64,000 nucleotides of DNA from Setophaga petechia (GCA_024362935.1 JANCRA010000178.1:1-64000); one strand, 5' to 3'; counted from the first letter of the stretch, positions 34,301 through 44,985 are shown. A program made the numbers and translations. Notes: generated by a model not told the origin, from the sequence alone.

Positions 34301-36768
34301 ACGGTGCCCATGCCCTGTGCTTCTGCCTGGGCCCAGCCCTGTGCGGCTCCGGGCTCCTGCCGGCCGGCTCCCTGTCACTGCCCTGTGCCTTTCAGGTCCT
34401 CGAGTGCCTGGATTTGAGGGAATGCAGTGACAGTGTTCTGGAGATCATGGCACAGAACCTGCAGAGCGAGCACAGGGCCGAGCGTTACTTGGCACTCAGA
34501 GGCCTCGTAGCGCTTGGCAAGAATCCCTGCATGGTGAGAAGGGGGCAGTGGCTGAAGCCGTGCAGGCAGCGTGGGGCTGGGCAAGGCACTCGCTTGGCCT
34601 TGCCTGAGCTTGGGGCGCTGGGGCAGCTGCTCCCAGCTCTCCTGCCTCCCGCTGCAGCTGCCCCAGTGCTTCGCGACGGGCCTTTGGCCTCTGGGCCCTG
34701 CGGCAGCAAGGTGGCCTTTCACAAACTTGTGTTCCACACAGGTGGAAAAAATGTGGAGCCTGAGTGAAAGTCTTGTGGAGCTCCTGCAAGAAGATGACAG
34801 TGACATGATCAGGATGACCATTCTTCTATTCAGATACTTGCTCCTGGATACTGGTGCCCCAATACCCACGCCCATCGCCCTGCAGCTGGCTGAGGCGCTC
34901 CTGCAACTCTTTGACCATGTAAGGCTCTGTGCCCACAGCCACGGCCACTGGCTGCTGCCCGGACACTTGGTGCCCTGTGGAGGTGCAGGCCTGTGCCCTG
35001 TGGGGTCTGAAGCAGCTGATGCTGAGGTCTTTTGCCCTTCCTTTCATACAGGATGATAGCCAGGTGCAGCTGAGCTCCATGTGTGTCTTTCAAGAGATGC
35101 TGGACTTATTAACAGAAGATGGAAGAAAGGCCCTGAAGCCCCCCGTGCGCCAGAGCCTGGTACCACTCTACTTGCACTGCTGTGATGAGAATCAGATTGT
35201 TGCTGAGGTGAGGACTTGTGGCCACCTGCTGCTCCCTGGGAGGGGGCTGGGCTGCCTCCTGCCCTGGCACCTTGCAGGCTGCAGCCTCCTCCAGGCTGTG
35301 GCACTGGGATGCTCCTGTGCCCTGGCCTGTGGGGCCATCTGTGCCTCTCTGCTTCTCTCCAGGCCTCCCGGGAAACGCTGCATTGTGCAGCCAGGTTCCT
35401 AAAGAAGAGGAATCTTGAGCAAATGCTTCAGGTGGATCACACATGGAGGTTCGCTGAGAGCCTGGTAAGGACTGCCAAGAATCCTCAGCCTGGAGAAAGT
35501 CCCTGAGGGCGGTGCTCAGTGTGCGGGGCTGGCAGCTGTGCCCCTGCCCGCTGCTGCAGCCAGAGGCCGCGCGGGCTCTTCTCCAGGCTCCTGCGGGTCC
35601 GAGCCGGGTGCCCATGGAGCCCCCGCCCGGCGGGGCTGCGGCCCGGCACCGCGGCTCCCCGGGCAGCAGCCGGCCCTCTGCCCCCTGCCCTCGGGAGCCC
35701 TTGGCCAGCGGCTGCTGGCCGCGCCTCGGGGCTGTGCGGCCAGGGGAGTTCGGGGCTGGGCGCAGGCAGCGCCCGGCCCAGGGGCGGAGCCCGCGTTAAC
35801 CCTTCCCTCCGTCCGCTCTCCCCAGCTGGCAGACGACAGGAGCAGAGCGGCCGAGCACCTGCGCTGGGCCCTGCCCTACCTGGAGAGCCCACAGGAGCCC
35901 CTGCGAGAGGCGGCCGTCAGGTTCATGGGTGAGCCCCGAGCCCGTGCTCCCTCCCCGGCCCGGCCCGGCCCGGCCCACGGCAGCTCGGCCCCAGCCCCGC
36001 CTGCTGCCCCGGCAGCGCCAGGCGGGCGCGGCGCCGTAGAGCCCTGTGGGAATCCTAAAAATCAGAGGGTTTTAAGAAAGGAAAAATCAGGCCTCAGACA
36101 GTAAGACAGTGAAATGCTAAAGCGTGCGCCAAGGGCCGGGCTGAGCCCTGCCGGGCCAGCAGCCCGTGTGGCCACAGCGCCGGCAGCGCCGCTGGCAGGG
36201 AGCTGTGCCGCCGGCGCCGTGACAGGCTCTGTGTTCACAGGCATGGCCGGGCGGCACCTGAGGGGGCAGCGGCAAGAGCTGCAGCTGATCTGCACCGGTG
36301 AGCGAGGGCAGCGGGCTGACCGCGGGGGCTGCCGGGGGGAGCTGCAAGCCCCGCCCCGGCTGCGGAGGGCTCTGCTCCCGGGGCCAGAGCACACTGAGAT
36401 TTCAGGGCCACGTGGGCCATTCGTGGCCAGCAGCTTTGGGCTGATCCCCTTGCTCCCTGCTCCCTCCTGGCCGTGGCAAGAGCCGGCTGGCATGGCCCTT
36501 GCTGGGGGCTCTCCTCGGCTCCCCGCAGATGCAGGATCTGACCGTGATTCTGTTCTTGTCTCTTGCAGCCCTGGAACGCCTGACGGAGGACATGAGCAGT
36601 GCCGTCTGCGAGCTGGCAATTCAAACACTGCGTGTCCTCCGGCCAATACAGCGAGGGCCATATTCCATCTTCCAGAGGCTGCACGATCAGCTGCGCAGGG
36701 CATGGATCGCTCAGCCTTGTCTGTCGCGGCTCGGCTGGCTGCCCTGCCGCAGCTCTGGGGAGAGCTGA
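22334..36768 (+). CDS. MROH-like protein, copy 4; open frame, provirus in intron 4
   Basis: Exons: 22334-22460, 22755-22819, 22929-23078, 23264-23412, [provirus 23701-33002 in intron 4], 33020-33167, 33413-33600, 33690-33827, 34111-34225, 34396-34533, 34742-34918, 35052-35207, 35363-35464, 35826-35928, 36241-36297, 36569-36768. Joined, they give 2013 nt, or 670 aa. Exon 8 is 115 nt, so the frame that is broken in copies 1-3 is kept here, and exon 10 has TGG where copies 5 and 6 have TGA. Private changes include Thr to Ile in exon 3 (FLIKT) and Pro to Gln at the end of exon 10 (LLQLFDH). Intron 4 has grown from about 300 to about 9600 bp and now holds two retroviral polyadenylation signals. 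Full-length mRNA requires the spliceosome to skip them, and truncation after exon 4 (163 codons) is a plausible alternative. Function is as for copy 7. Confidence 0.75.
22509..22568 (+). repeat. CCATG microsatellite, intron 1 of copy 4
   Basis: Twelve ATGCC units in intron 1. Confidence 0.95.
23697..23700 (+). repeat. Target-site duplication, left copy (CAGC)
   Basis: CAGC directly before the 5' LTR matches CAGC at 33003-33006 after the 3' LTR. Removing the element and one CAGC restores the empty-site sequence seen in the other copies. A 4 bp duplication is typical of gammaretrovirus-like integrases. Confidence 0.9.
23986..23991 (+). promoter_or_regulatory. LTR TATA-like box
   Basis: ATAAAA in GGATAAAAGG, about 75 bp before the LTR polyadenylation signal. 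It is the likely core promoter of the provirus; the start site itself is not visible from sequence. Confidence 0.55.
24062..24067 (+). terminator. 5' LTR polyadenylation signal
   Basis: AATAAA within the R region of the 5' LTR. It lies in intron 4 of gene copy 4 on the sense strand, so it could cut host transcripts short after exon 4. Confidence 0.65.
24143..24160 (+). other. Primer-binding site
   Basis: TGGCGAGCC begins 3 bp after the LTR end and has the TGG expected opposite a tRNA CCA end. From memory of tRNA 3' ends, an arginine tRNA fits best, with a mismatch and a one-base shift; that identity is tentative. Confidence 0.6.
24161..24774 (+). other. Retroviral leader, non-coding part
   Basis: Untranslated leader between the primer-binding site and the upstream reading frame. 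It is GC-rich at its start, then carries a (TG)n run at 24481-24494 and a G-run near 24632-24640. No open frame of note is present. It presumably holds the packaging signal and splice donor; a GTAAG at about 24450 and a GTAAG at about 24577 are candidate donors, not proven. Confidence 0.5.
24775..25329 (+). pseudogene. Pre-gag Cys-rich reading frame of the provirus, broken
   Basis: A frame different from gag that is open except for TAA at 24952, TAG at 25060 and TGA at 25249, each followed by G, the signature of the Trp-to-stop changes elsewhere in this element. It ends at TAA 25327-25329, overlapping the gag ATG as TAATG. About 180 codons. Visible features are many surviving Trp residues, CIC near 25000, then [11 protein letters not shown] and CREC around 25075-25150 (C-x2-C-x5-CC-x7-C-x2-C), which may bind zinc, and a very basic C-terminus ending RRRR. 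No in-frame ATG precedes 25069, so the start may be spliced, non-AUG or lost by mutation. It is not a glyco-Gag extension because the frame differs. Some complex fish retroviruses have a leader gene in this place; I do not recognise homology. Function unknown. Confidence 0.55.
25329..26861 (+). pseudogene. gag: gag remnant (matrix, capsid, nucleocapsid), stop-riddled
   Basis: Starts ATG GGA ACT, giving MGTNQS, a typical N-myristoylation signal for membrane targeting of matrix. A long acidic and Pro-rich stretch (about 25830-26000) follows, then a gamma-type capsid region (about 26070-26700) containing [10 protein letters not shown] and a late highly charged region. The nucleocapsid has one CCHC knuckle, [14 protein letters not shown] (26766-26807, C-x2-C-x4-H-x4-C). 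In-frame stops: TAG 25392, 25458, 25566 and 26352; TAA 25800 and 26070. TGA 26859-26861 may be the true gag terminator, which in this virus class is read through to make pol. There is no frameshift in about 1.5 kb. The structural protein cannot be made in full. Confidence 0.85.
26862..30344 (+). pseudogene. pol: pro-pol remnant (protease, RT, RNase H, integrase), stop-riddled
   Basis: Continues in the gag frame. Protease: FLVDTRA (Asp at 26949), where the third residue of the normally Gly-bearing active-site motif is Arg (26955), a G-to-A type change. Reverse transcriptase: LDLKDAF (27651-27671) and YVDD (27870-27881). RNase H: catalytic-type Asp in YTDSK (28956) and [10 protein letters not shown]. 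Integrase: His pair about 29360-29400, CDLC (29487-29498), Asp 29583, Asp 29757 and Glu 29865, with exactly 35 residues between the last two (DD35E). In-frame stops: TAG 27087, 27720, 27759, 28425, 28560, 28770, 29001, 29652, 29928; TGA 27309, 27834, 29400, 29820, 30228, 30342; TAA 28143, 29319. No frame-shifting indel is seen. The 3' end is uncertain because stops cluster at 30342-30370. Confidence 0.9.
30388..32526 (+). pseudogene. env: env remnant, stop-riddled, unusual type
   Basis: Frame +1 relative to gag-pol. The ATG at 30388 is followed by a hydrophobic stretch ([11 protein letters not shown]) suiting a signal peptide; ATG 30541 is an alternative start. Several N-glycosylation sequons are present (for example NVS and NHS). 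A Cys-rich part spans about 31840-32070, followed by a helical stretch. A hydrophobic segment at about 32365-32425 ([11 protein letters not shown]) suits the membrane anchor, then a short tail ends at TAA 32524-32526. Internal stops: 30421, 30502, 30508, 30796, 30841, 31033, 31126, 31135, 31456, 31534, 31576, 31732, 31756, 32299, 32302, 32317, 32425, 32431; most fit G-to-A change of Trp codons, including the adjacent TAG-TAA at 32299. I did not find the CX6CC motif usual in gamma-type transmembrane subunits. Identity as env rests on position and topology. Confidence 0.7.
32550..32563 (+). other. Polypurine tract
   Basis: AGGAAAGGGGGGAA directly before the 3' LTR, the usual plus-strand primer site in reverse transcription. 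Confidence 0.9.
32564..33002 (+). repeat. 3' LTR of the provirus
   Basis: 439 bp, same ends and signals as the 5' LTR, with three C/T differences. It ends only 17 bp before exon 5 of gene copy 4. Its last 40 bp are T-rich (GTTTTTCTTTTTTCTCC) and probably serve as the polypyrimidine tract for that exon, since the native upstream intron sequence has been moved 9.3 kb away. Its promoter could also drive transcription straight into exon 5. Confidence 0.95.
33003..33006 (+). repeat. Target-site duplication, right copy (CAGC)
   Basis: Matches 23697-23700. Confidence 0.9.
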
Positions 36769-39111
36769 TATGGGAGGCTCTCTTTGCTGGGGCAACCTAA
36801 GCCAGCGAGGTTTTTTTTTTTTTTTTTTTAAGATTTTTCTTTTCTTTTCTTCCTTTCAATATTTTATCCCATGTAAATATAGAATGTGTTAAAATACACA
36901 GACTCCCAGGATCTTTCTTTTGCTGCCCAGGGTCCGCAAGGGGTCGGGGAGGAGGGGGGAAAACACTGCCTGTGCTCAGCCAGCTGCCCAGGTGTGCAGT
37001 GCTGCAGGGGAAATGGCCAGAAGCCCCTTGGCCTTTGCTGGTTCTGCTGAAGCCTTTGTGCTGCCCACAGAGCGGCTGGGCAGGGGCCGAAGCTGCGGGG
37101 ATCCCTGCCAGGGCGGTGCCTGGAGATGGCCACAAGCCCTGTGCCAGGCAGGAAGCGCCATCCGTGTCCTCCTGCCCGTGTGCTGCTGGCTGCCTTGCTG
37201 AGGGCTCCCAGGTGCCCCTGCATGGGGCTGCTCTGCAGCTGCTGTGGGGCTGCGGCGCTGCTGCCGGGCAGCTTGGCCGGGCTGGGGCAGCCCCTGAGGG
37301 GCTGGGGCGCTGGCAAGCCCTGAGCAATGGGCTCTCAGAGGCCACAAGCAGCCCCCTGGCAGCCGCCTTGATCCTGCCAGAGTTGACTTGCAAGAGGGAT
37401 CCCGGGCACTCTGCAGCTAACAGCATCAGTGTTGTTGGAAACCCAAATGCGGGAGGTCTCAGATCTTTGGGCCTGGAAGCCAAGGCTTAGAATTAAACAC
37501 AGGATTTGTGCTGAGACCTTGAAAAGGGCTTCCAAATTCAGGTGCTACAAGTGAGAATGTGGATTTGTAGTATAAAGCAGACACCCAAAGCTAAGTGGAG
37601 GAAAGTTTAGCATTTTGGACTTTAAGATCTAGAAACAATAAAAGTAGTTACAACTGTAAACACCAAGTTTACACTGCAGTGCTGTAGTTTTGTGTGTCAG
37701 AACAGAATTGGCTGAGAAAGCTTACACTGTAGCACGAGTTCATGAGATGAAATACTGAAGGATTGGGTCAGAAACATAAATAAACTTGTTGGCAATGTTT
37801 TATTGGCCAAGAAATCCTTCAAAGCTGTTGTAAGTACAAGTCTTGCGACGTTGTGAGCCATGTAATGGAGATGTGAGCCAAACTCAGCCATCCTGTCTAT
37901 GCAGAAGAGAAGAAAAAGCAATGGCATCATCTAAAAAACTCAGAGGTCCGCTCTCTAGCTCCTTCCAAATGCCTTGAAATCCCCCACAGTGGGATTTAGC
38001 TACAAATAGATGACAGGGACTCTTAGTGCTGGCTCTTTGACTCCAGAGCGGCTGCTTTAGAATCTTTCCCATAACCCTGTGTAGTTATGTGCCAGCAACG
38101 GATCATTTGAAGAAACTTTCCCAACTGACTTGCATGGAGGCTTGTTTGAAGGGTATTTGAGGAGAAAGGCTCCTGCAAGAGATCTGGGCTTTGCATTTTG
38201 GCCTAGCTGTGTCCCCTGCTGATTGTGAAGTGTGGCATCAGCAGCAGGGCTATCTGGGCTAAAAATATCATCAAGTCACTTGCCCTTGCTCTTTTTGGCC
38301 TCTAAAAGCTGGACCCACTTTCGGGGCAAATTTGGAGACCTCGTCCATGGGTGGAGGGACCAGCTAGGATCTTGCCAGTTGCTGGGAATGGTTCTCCAGG
38401 TCCCTGGTGTAAAACGGGGCTGCCCAGCAACTGCGCATCTGCAAGATGATAAACAATTGTCTTGGTTTGAAGAGAGACGTGTCTGCTCAGGAAGGCAGAA
38501 GGCTTCTCTGAAATGGAAAATGTCAATCCCCTCCTTTCAAATGATTCTCATTTAAAAATTCAAATGCTCTCAGGGAAAGATATGGGGATAGGACTGAGCC
38601 CGCTAAGCCGGGCGGCGTTTGCTGATGCTCTGAGCCCTTCCTAAAGATCCTGTCGGGCTGCCTTAGACACCTGGGGCCAGGGATTCCTTCCAAGCTGGGC
38701 CACTTTGGCTGGGCTGGGGGCGGCCCCAAGGCGGCAGGCAGTGTGTGCAAGGGCTCTGGGTGGCACGCTGCAGCACGGTCACTGTGCCATGGAACGGAAC
38801 CTGGTCTCCAAGACCCCTTTGTGACACGTGGGAAACAGAAGCTCTCCCGGGTGCTGGGAACACGCAACGGGGCACAACGGGACAGAGCAGTGCTGTGAGG
38901 AGCCCCCGCACAGTGCACTCGTTTTCGACTGACCCGCAGCTTTTCCACAGCGTTGGTCCGGCAGCTGAGCTCGAGGCCAGAGCACGGGACTCGGTGACCC
39001 GCGGCCTTCCGAGGCGTCTGTTCTGCAGCTGCCCTCAAGGGCAGAGCGTGGGACTTGGTGCCCCGGAGCTTTCCCTAAGCATCCCTCCTGCAAGTAGCTC
39101 CAGTCAGCGGC
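36769..39111 (+). other. 3' flank of copy 4 and upstream region of copy 5 (A/B mosaic)
   Basis: No coding exon. The first part carries B-type variants (CTGCCCAGGTGTGCAG near 36985, GAGAATGTGG near 37555, ACATAAATAAAC near 37775, TTTAGCTACAAATAG near 37995), while the part closer to copy 5 is A-type, with CCTCTAAAAG in place of the TATA-like box. A conversion or crossover junction therefore lies between about 38010 and 38270. Confidence 0.6.
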
Positions 39112-39286
39112 ATGGAGCAGAGACCCCTGAGCGTGCCCAAGATGGCCTGGGGGGAGGAGGAGCAGGAGGAAGAAGGCCCTGGTGCTTCCCCAGCACAGGA
39201 AACTGAGGAGGTGGTGCCATTCCATGCACCGCAGAAGGGTGAGTGCCAGAGCTGCCAGAGCTGGAGCCTGCAGCCAACTGGGCCCC

Positions 39287-39351
39287 ATGCCATGCCATGC
39301 CATGCCATGCCATGCCATGCCATGCCATGCCATGCCATGCCATGCCATGCC
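39287..39351 (+). repeat. CCATG microsatellite, intron 1 of copy 5
   Basis: Thirteen ATGCC units, the longest tract in the window. Confidence 0.95.
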
Positions 39352-42300
39352 ATTTCATCCCCTGGGGAAATGCCCACGGACAGGCCGGAAGAGGGCCCGG
39401 GCAGACACCCCGCAGGGGCCGTGCTCCATCCCCTGGGCAATCCCGGGGCTCTCCCTGCCTGGGCAGCGCAGGGCTGGCCTGTGTTCTCCGGCCTCTCCCG
39501 CAGCCCCTCAGCTCTGGCTGCGCTCGCTCTTTGCCAGATGCAGCCCTGGAGCGCACACAGGAGCAGGAACCCAGCCGTGGCCGCTTCCGCAGCACAGCGC
39601 AGGTACCTGCAGCCACCCCCACCTGGGCTGGGCCTGCTGTCCCTGCTCAGCCCGGCACCGTGTGTGCAGCACTCCATGCAACATCCCTGGCTTCCTGCCC
39701 TTCTCCTACAGTTTGTCTGCAAATTCATGAGGAGAATTCTGGAGGATGAAAACAGCACCATGGGCACAGGGCTCAGACCCTACGCTCCCATCTTCCTAAC
39801 TAAGACCAGTGCTGCCCTCCTGTGTATGCTTGTAGAGGAAGATTTTTACTATCCAACCCAAGTAAGCAGCCCGTGGGCAGGGCTTGATCCTCCCAGGAAT
39901 TGCGTGGCCTCCCAAGCCACGCATGCTGGTTGCTGTGAACCTTTGAGGCCACTTGGCAGTGCAGTGGGAAGGGCAGCACTTCTCTGGGGAAGCTGGGAAC
40001 ATTGCTCCCTCTGGCAGCTTTCCAAGTCTCCCTGTGCCTTCTCCAGGTGCCCGCCATGGTGAGGTTCATCCACCAGTGGCTCGTGGCCAATGATTGTGCT
40101 GAGCACAGGCTGGACGAGGCCCTGCTGGATCTCACGGAAGCACAGCCAGATGACACAGTCATGGCGCTCCTGCGTGTGGCCCCGTCCTGTGACAGGTATG
40201 GGGCCCAGCTGCCCAGAGGGCTCCCCAGCCCATCACCCAGTAGAGCCTGGCCCAGGTATCTGACCAACAGAGACTTCCAGGGCCCTCTGGCTGCTGCCTT
40301 TCCCAGCCCTGGCACGTCAGCCCCTGAGCCTGCTGCTATGCTCCCTCCCTGCCCCTCAGGGCTCTGTCCCCACCGGCCTGGGCGGCCTGGCTGCTGCTGG
40401 CCAGGGCCAGTGGGCAGAGGCAGAACTGGCAGCCAGCTCAGCTCCCCCCGGTGCTGTGTCTGAGACCCGCCCTGAGACACAGCTCTGACCTCACAGAGCT
40501 GCCATGGCCATGTGGAAGACCATCATGGGCTCAGCCAGGACTGCGGAGCTGGCACAGATGATCCTCCTGGATGTGCTGGGGAGCTGGCCAGAGCGCAGCA
40601 CGTGCACCTCCGATGGGGACAAAACGGGTGTCTTTGCCCTGGCTGTGAGTTTCTGCAACGAGCCTTTGCTGGCCCCAAGGCCGCCTTTCCAGCAGCTCTC
40701 CATCCTCCTTCCCCCACGGCATCTCCCTGCCTCAGGCGCTGGCCTGAAATCTGGCCCGGGGGCAGCTTCAGGCCCACCAGGCCGTGTGCTCCCCCTGCCT
40801 CTCTCCGGGCCTCTCCCTGCCACGCTCGCGCCCTGCCACACGGACACCTGGGCACTGAGCGCTGTCTCGGGGGGCTTTGTCCTTTGCAGGCAACCGTGGT
40901 GATGTGGAAGATCCTCCAGGTGCCCTGTCTGCCACGGATACTGAAGGTGTATTTCCCCCGCCTCTTTGTGCATCTGCTTTTCCAAGTGTTCTTCAGCACT
41001 CTGCATATGCCAGAGGAGGTCGATACCTTCTGGAAGGGATGCCAGGAAGAGCACGGCCTTGCCACCAGCCCCAACAGGTGCTCCATCCCACTCCTCCTGT
41101 CCCTGCCACGTGGCCTGCCAAGGAGCCAGTGCTGCCAGCCTGACCTGGGCTTTGCTGTGCACACAGCTTTGCAGTGCGCACCCTGAAGTCCCTGCTGTGC
41201 CTTCTGCGCTGTGAGGATGTGGTGGTGGCAATGGAACGCAGGTGTGGCTGGGACACGCTGCTCTCTCCTGACACCCACCACTTTGCCGTGGCTCTGCTGG
41301 CCAGGTGAGACCCCCTTCTCCCCACTGCCTCTGACATTTGTGCTCTGTGCCCAGGTGTCCCACACAAAGTCCCCGTGCTCATGAGCCAGAGGGCCTTGTC
41401 ACTGAGGGAAGGCCAAGCACACTGGTAAAGGCTGGCAGAGGAGGGAGGCCATGAGCAACCAACTCCCAAATGGCCCAGGTCCCCTTGCTGGAAGGCTGGT
41501 GGGGAAACATGAGAACTCTGTGAGTCACTCCTGGGAGAGGTTTGCCCCACTGGCTCAGGGTCTTGTTTCCTTTGTCCCGCCTTTAGAGAAATTTCCCATT
41601 CAGCCATACACTTTTGTTCCGGGATTGCATTCTACCTGCTCGCCCTGCTCCAAGAAGAGATGCCATACTGGGATTTCCCTGCCCTGGCATTCCTTGTGGA
41701 GGTGAGCCTCAAGGCCAGCGCTGCCTGCCTGAGCTGCCTCCCAGCTCTCTGCCCTCTCGTAGGCGCAGCTGCCAGGACGGTGCCCGTGCCCTGTGCTGCT
41801 GCCTGGGCCCAGCCCTGTGCGGCTCCAGGCTCCTGCCGGCCGGCTCCCTGTCACTGCCCTGTGCCTTTCAGGTCTTCGAGTGCCTGGACTTGAGGGAATG
41901 CAGTGACAGTGTTCTGGAGATCATGGCACAGAACCTGCAGAGCGAGCACAGGGCCAGGCGTTACTTGGCACTCAGAGGCCTCGTAGTGCTGGGCAAGAAT
42001 CCCTGCATGGTGAGAAGGGGGCAGTGGCTGAAGCCGTGCAGGCAGCGTGGGGCTGGGCAAGGCACTCGCTTGGCCTTGCCTGGGCTTGGGGCGCTGGGGC
42101 AGCTGCTCCCAGCTCTCCTGCCTCCCGCTGCAGCTGCCCCAGTGCTTCGGGACGGGCCTTTGGCCTCTGGGCCCTGCGGCAGCAGGGTGGCCTTTCACAA
42201 ACTTGTGTTCCACACAGGCGGAAAAAATGTGAAGCCTGAGTGAAAGTCTTGTGGAGCTCCTGCAAGAGGATGATAGTGACATGATCAGGATGACCATTCT

Positions 42301-44003
42301 TCTATTCAGATACTTGCTCCTGGATACTGGTGCCCCAATACCCACACCCATCGCCCTGCAGCTGGCTGAGGCGCTCCTGCCACTCTTTGACCATGTAAGG
42401 CTCTGTGCCCACAGCCACGGCCACTGGCTGCTGCCCGGAAACTTGGTGCCCTGTGGAGGTGCAGGCCTGTGCCCTGTGGGGTCTGAAGCAGCTGATGCTG
42501 AGGTCTTTTGCCCTTCCTTTCATACAGGATGATAGCCAGGTGCAGCTGAGCTCCATGTGTGTCTTTCAAGAGATGCTGGACTTATTAACAGAAGATGGAA
42601 GAAAGGCCCTGAAGTCCCACGTGCGCCAGAGCCTGGTACCACTCTACTTGCACTGCCATGATGAGAATCAGATTGTTGCTGAGGTGAGGACTTGTGGCTG
42701 GCTGCTGCCCCCTGGGAGGGTGCTGGGCTGCCTCCTGCCCTGGCACCTTGCAGGCTGCAGCCTCCTCCAGGCTGTGGCACTGGGATGCTCCTGTGCCCTG
42801 GACTGTGGGGCCATCTGTGCCTCTCTGCTGCTCTCCAGGCCTCCCGGGAAACGCTGCATTCTGCAGCCAGGTTCCTAAGGAGGAGGGATCTCGAAAAAAT
42901 GCTTCCGGTGGATCCGACATGGAAGTTTGCCGAGAGCCTGGTAAGGACTGCCAAGAATCCTCAGCCTGGAGAAAGTCCCTGAGGGCGGTGCTCAGTGTGC
43001 GGGGCTGGCAGCTGTGCCCCTGCCCGCTGCTGCAGCCAGAGGCCGCGCGGGCTCTTCTCCAGGCTCCCGCGGGCCCGAGCCGGGTGCCCATGGAGCCCCG
43101 GCAAGGCGGGGTTGCGGGCGGGCACCGCGGCTCCCCGGGCAGCAGCCGGCCCTCTGCCCCCTGCCCTCGGGAGCCCTTGGCCAGCGGCTGCTGGCCGCGC
43201 CTCAGGGCTGTGCGGCCAGGGGAGGCCGGGGCTGGGCGCAGGCAGCGCCCGGCCCAGGGGCGGAGCCGCTGAACCCTTCCCTCCGTCCGCTCTCCCCAGC
43301 TGGCAGAGGACAGGAGCAGAGCGGCCGAGCACCTGCGCCGGGCCCTGCCCTACCTGGAGAGCCCACAGGAGCCCCTGCGAGAGGCGGCCGTCAGCTTCAT
43401 GGGTGAGCCCCGAGCCCGTGCTCCCTCCCCGGCCCGGCCCGGCCCGGCCCGCGGCAGTTACGCCCCAGCCCCGCCTGCTGCCCCGGCAGCGCCGGCCGGG
43501 CCCGGCGCCGCGGAGCCCCGCCTGGCCTGGCCATTGCTGCTGCCGCCCTCTGGCAGCCGCGCCCTTGGGCGGCAGCGTGCGCCAAGGGCCGGGCTGAGCC
43601 CTGCCGGGCCAGCAGCCCGTGTGGCCACAGCGCCGGCAGCGCCGCTGGCAGGGAGCTGTGCCGCCGGCGCCGTGACAGGCTCTGTGTTCACAGGCATGGC
43701 CGGGCGGCACCTGAGGGGGCAGCGGCAAGAGCTGCAGCTGATCTGCACCGGTGAGCGAGGGCAGCGGGCTGACAGCAGGGGCTGCCGGGGGGAGCTGCAA
43801 GCCCTGCCCCGGCTGCGGAGGGCTCTGCTCCCGGGGCCAGAGCACACTGAGATTTCAGGGCCACGTGGGCCATTCCTGGCCAGGAGCATCAGGCTGATCC
43901 CCTTGCTCCCTGCTCCCTCCTGGCCGTGGCAAGAGCTGGCTGGCATGGCCCTTGCTGGGGGCTCTCCTCGGCTCCCCACAGATCCGGGATCTGACCTTGG
44001 CTC

Positions 44004-44763
44004 TGTTATCTTTGCCCATCATAAAAAATCAAATCCCATGATAAAAAACCAAACAATATTTGAGATAGCTGCAATTTTAATTGAATAGTTTAGAAAATAT
44101 ATCTTGACAATATCATTTGATTAAAAATATGGGATAATTTGGTTCCAATAATCGTGCATAAACACAGGATAACCGCGGGGTATGGAGTGCAGGGTTCTGG
44201 AGCCTTGCCACCTCACGTATGAGCTTGCCAAGTGAAGATTCCCCCTTTTATGCCATGTGTCAATGTCATCCACTCCCATTTTCAATTCATCACACTTCTA
44301 CCTCTGCCCTCAACACCACCTTTACCACCGATGCTCCACCATTTGTTTTGGTTGTCACACAAGTCTTTGGTGGGCGTCGTTTTTTTATGAAGGCATCTCT
44401 TCTTTCTATTTGTCCTTTAATTCATGTTTGGGTTACACACGCGCACCAAGCCAATACAATGTAATCCAAAACGAACATATTTCTACATTTAAAAATCAAA
44501 GCAATAAATCTCCTATAGCTAGCATTTTCCTGAGACCCAACCACATTTTTCCTTCTTTCTGTTTTTTTTAGTAACTGTTATCTCTTGCTTTTTCCTCCTG
44601 TCATGGAACACCTGCAGGGAGGGGAGGGTGGAACCCCTCCTCTCCCTTTTTTCTTGGCATTATAACTTTTACCTGTTTTATTATGATTTCCAAATATTAA
44701 TTCCTGCATCAATAATGATTAATGTTTCAATTTTGTCAGCACCAATCATACCTACTTACCACA
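44004..44763. mobile_element. Solo-LTR-like insertion in intron 14 of copy 5
   Basis: A 760 bp AT-rich block that is absent from the same intron in copies 1-4. It starts TGTTATC, ends CCACA and is flanked by GCTC on both sides (44000-44003 and 44764-44767). Removing it and one GCTC gives an intron end that aligns with the empty copies. TG...CA ends with a 4 bp duplication suggest a solo LTR of a different retrovirus; an AATAAA lies at about 44503. No internal viral genes are present. It is unrelated to the 439 bp LTR of copy 4. Confidence 0.7.
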
Positions 44764-44985
44764 GCTCTGTTCCTCTCTCTTGCAGCCCTCGAAAGCCTGA
44801 CGGAGGACATGAGCAGTGCTGTGTCAGAGCTGGCATTTCAAACACTGCATGTCCTCCGAGCAACAGCGAGTAGGCGATATTCCATCTTCCAGAGGCTGCA
44901 CGATCAGCTGCGCAGGGCGTGGATGACTTGGCCTCGTCTGTCACGGCTCGGCTGGCTGCACTGCACGAGCTCGGAGGAGAGCTAA

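Larger units (their letters stand above)
39112..44985 (+). pseudogene. MROH-like gene copy 5, A/B chimera, nonsense in exon 10
   Basis: Exons: 39112-39238, 39538-39602, 39712-39861, 40047-40195, 40497-40644, 40890-41077, 41167-41304, 41587-41701, 41872-42009, 42218-42394, 42528-42683, 42839-42940, 43300-43402, 43694-43750, 44786-44985 (TAA). Exons 1-7 and introns 1-6 are A-type; from the exon 8 acceptor (CGCCTTTAG) onward it is B-type, including the 760 bp insert in intron 14. Exon 8 is the in-frame 115 nt. Exon 10 begins AEKM then TGA (42230-42232) where copies 4 and 7 have TGG, so the product would end after 410 residues. All other exons and splice sites are open. Copy 6 shares the same stop. 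Confidence 0.78.

Noticed and set aside
39112..40062. Open frame of over 300 codons running from exon 1 through introns 1-3 (same in copies 2 and 3)
   Set aside because: It is exon 1 read through into intronic DNA, including the CCATG repeat. Consensus donor and acceptor sites and the conserved exon phases show splicing instead.
44219..44571. Small open frames of 81-104 codons inside the intron 14 insert
   Set aside because: AT-rich, low-complexity, no known motif, and inside a probable LTR.
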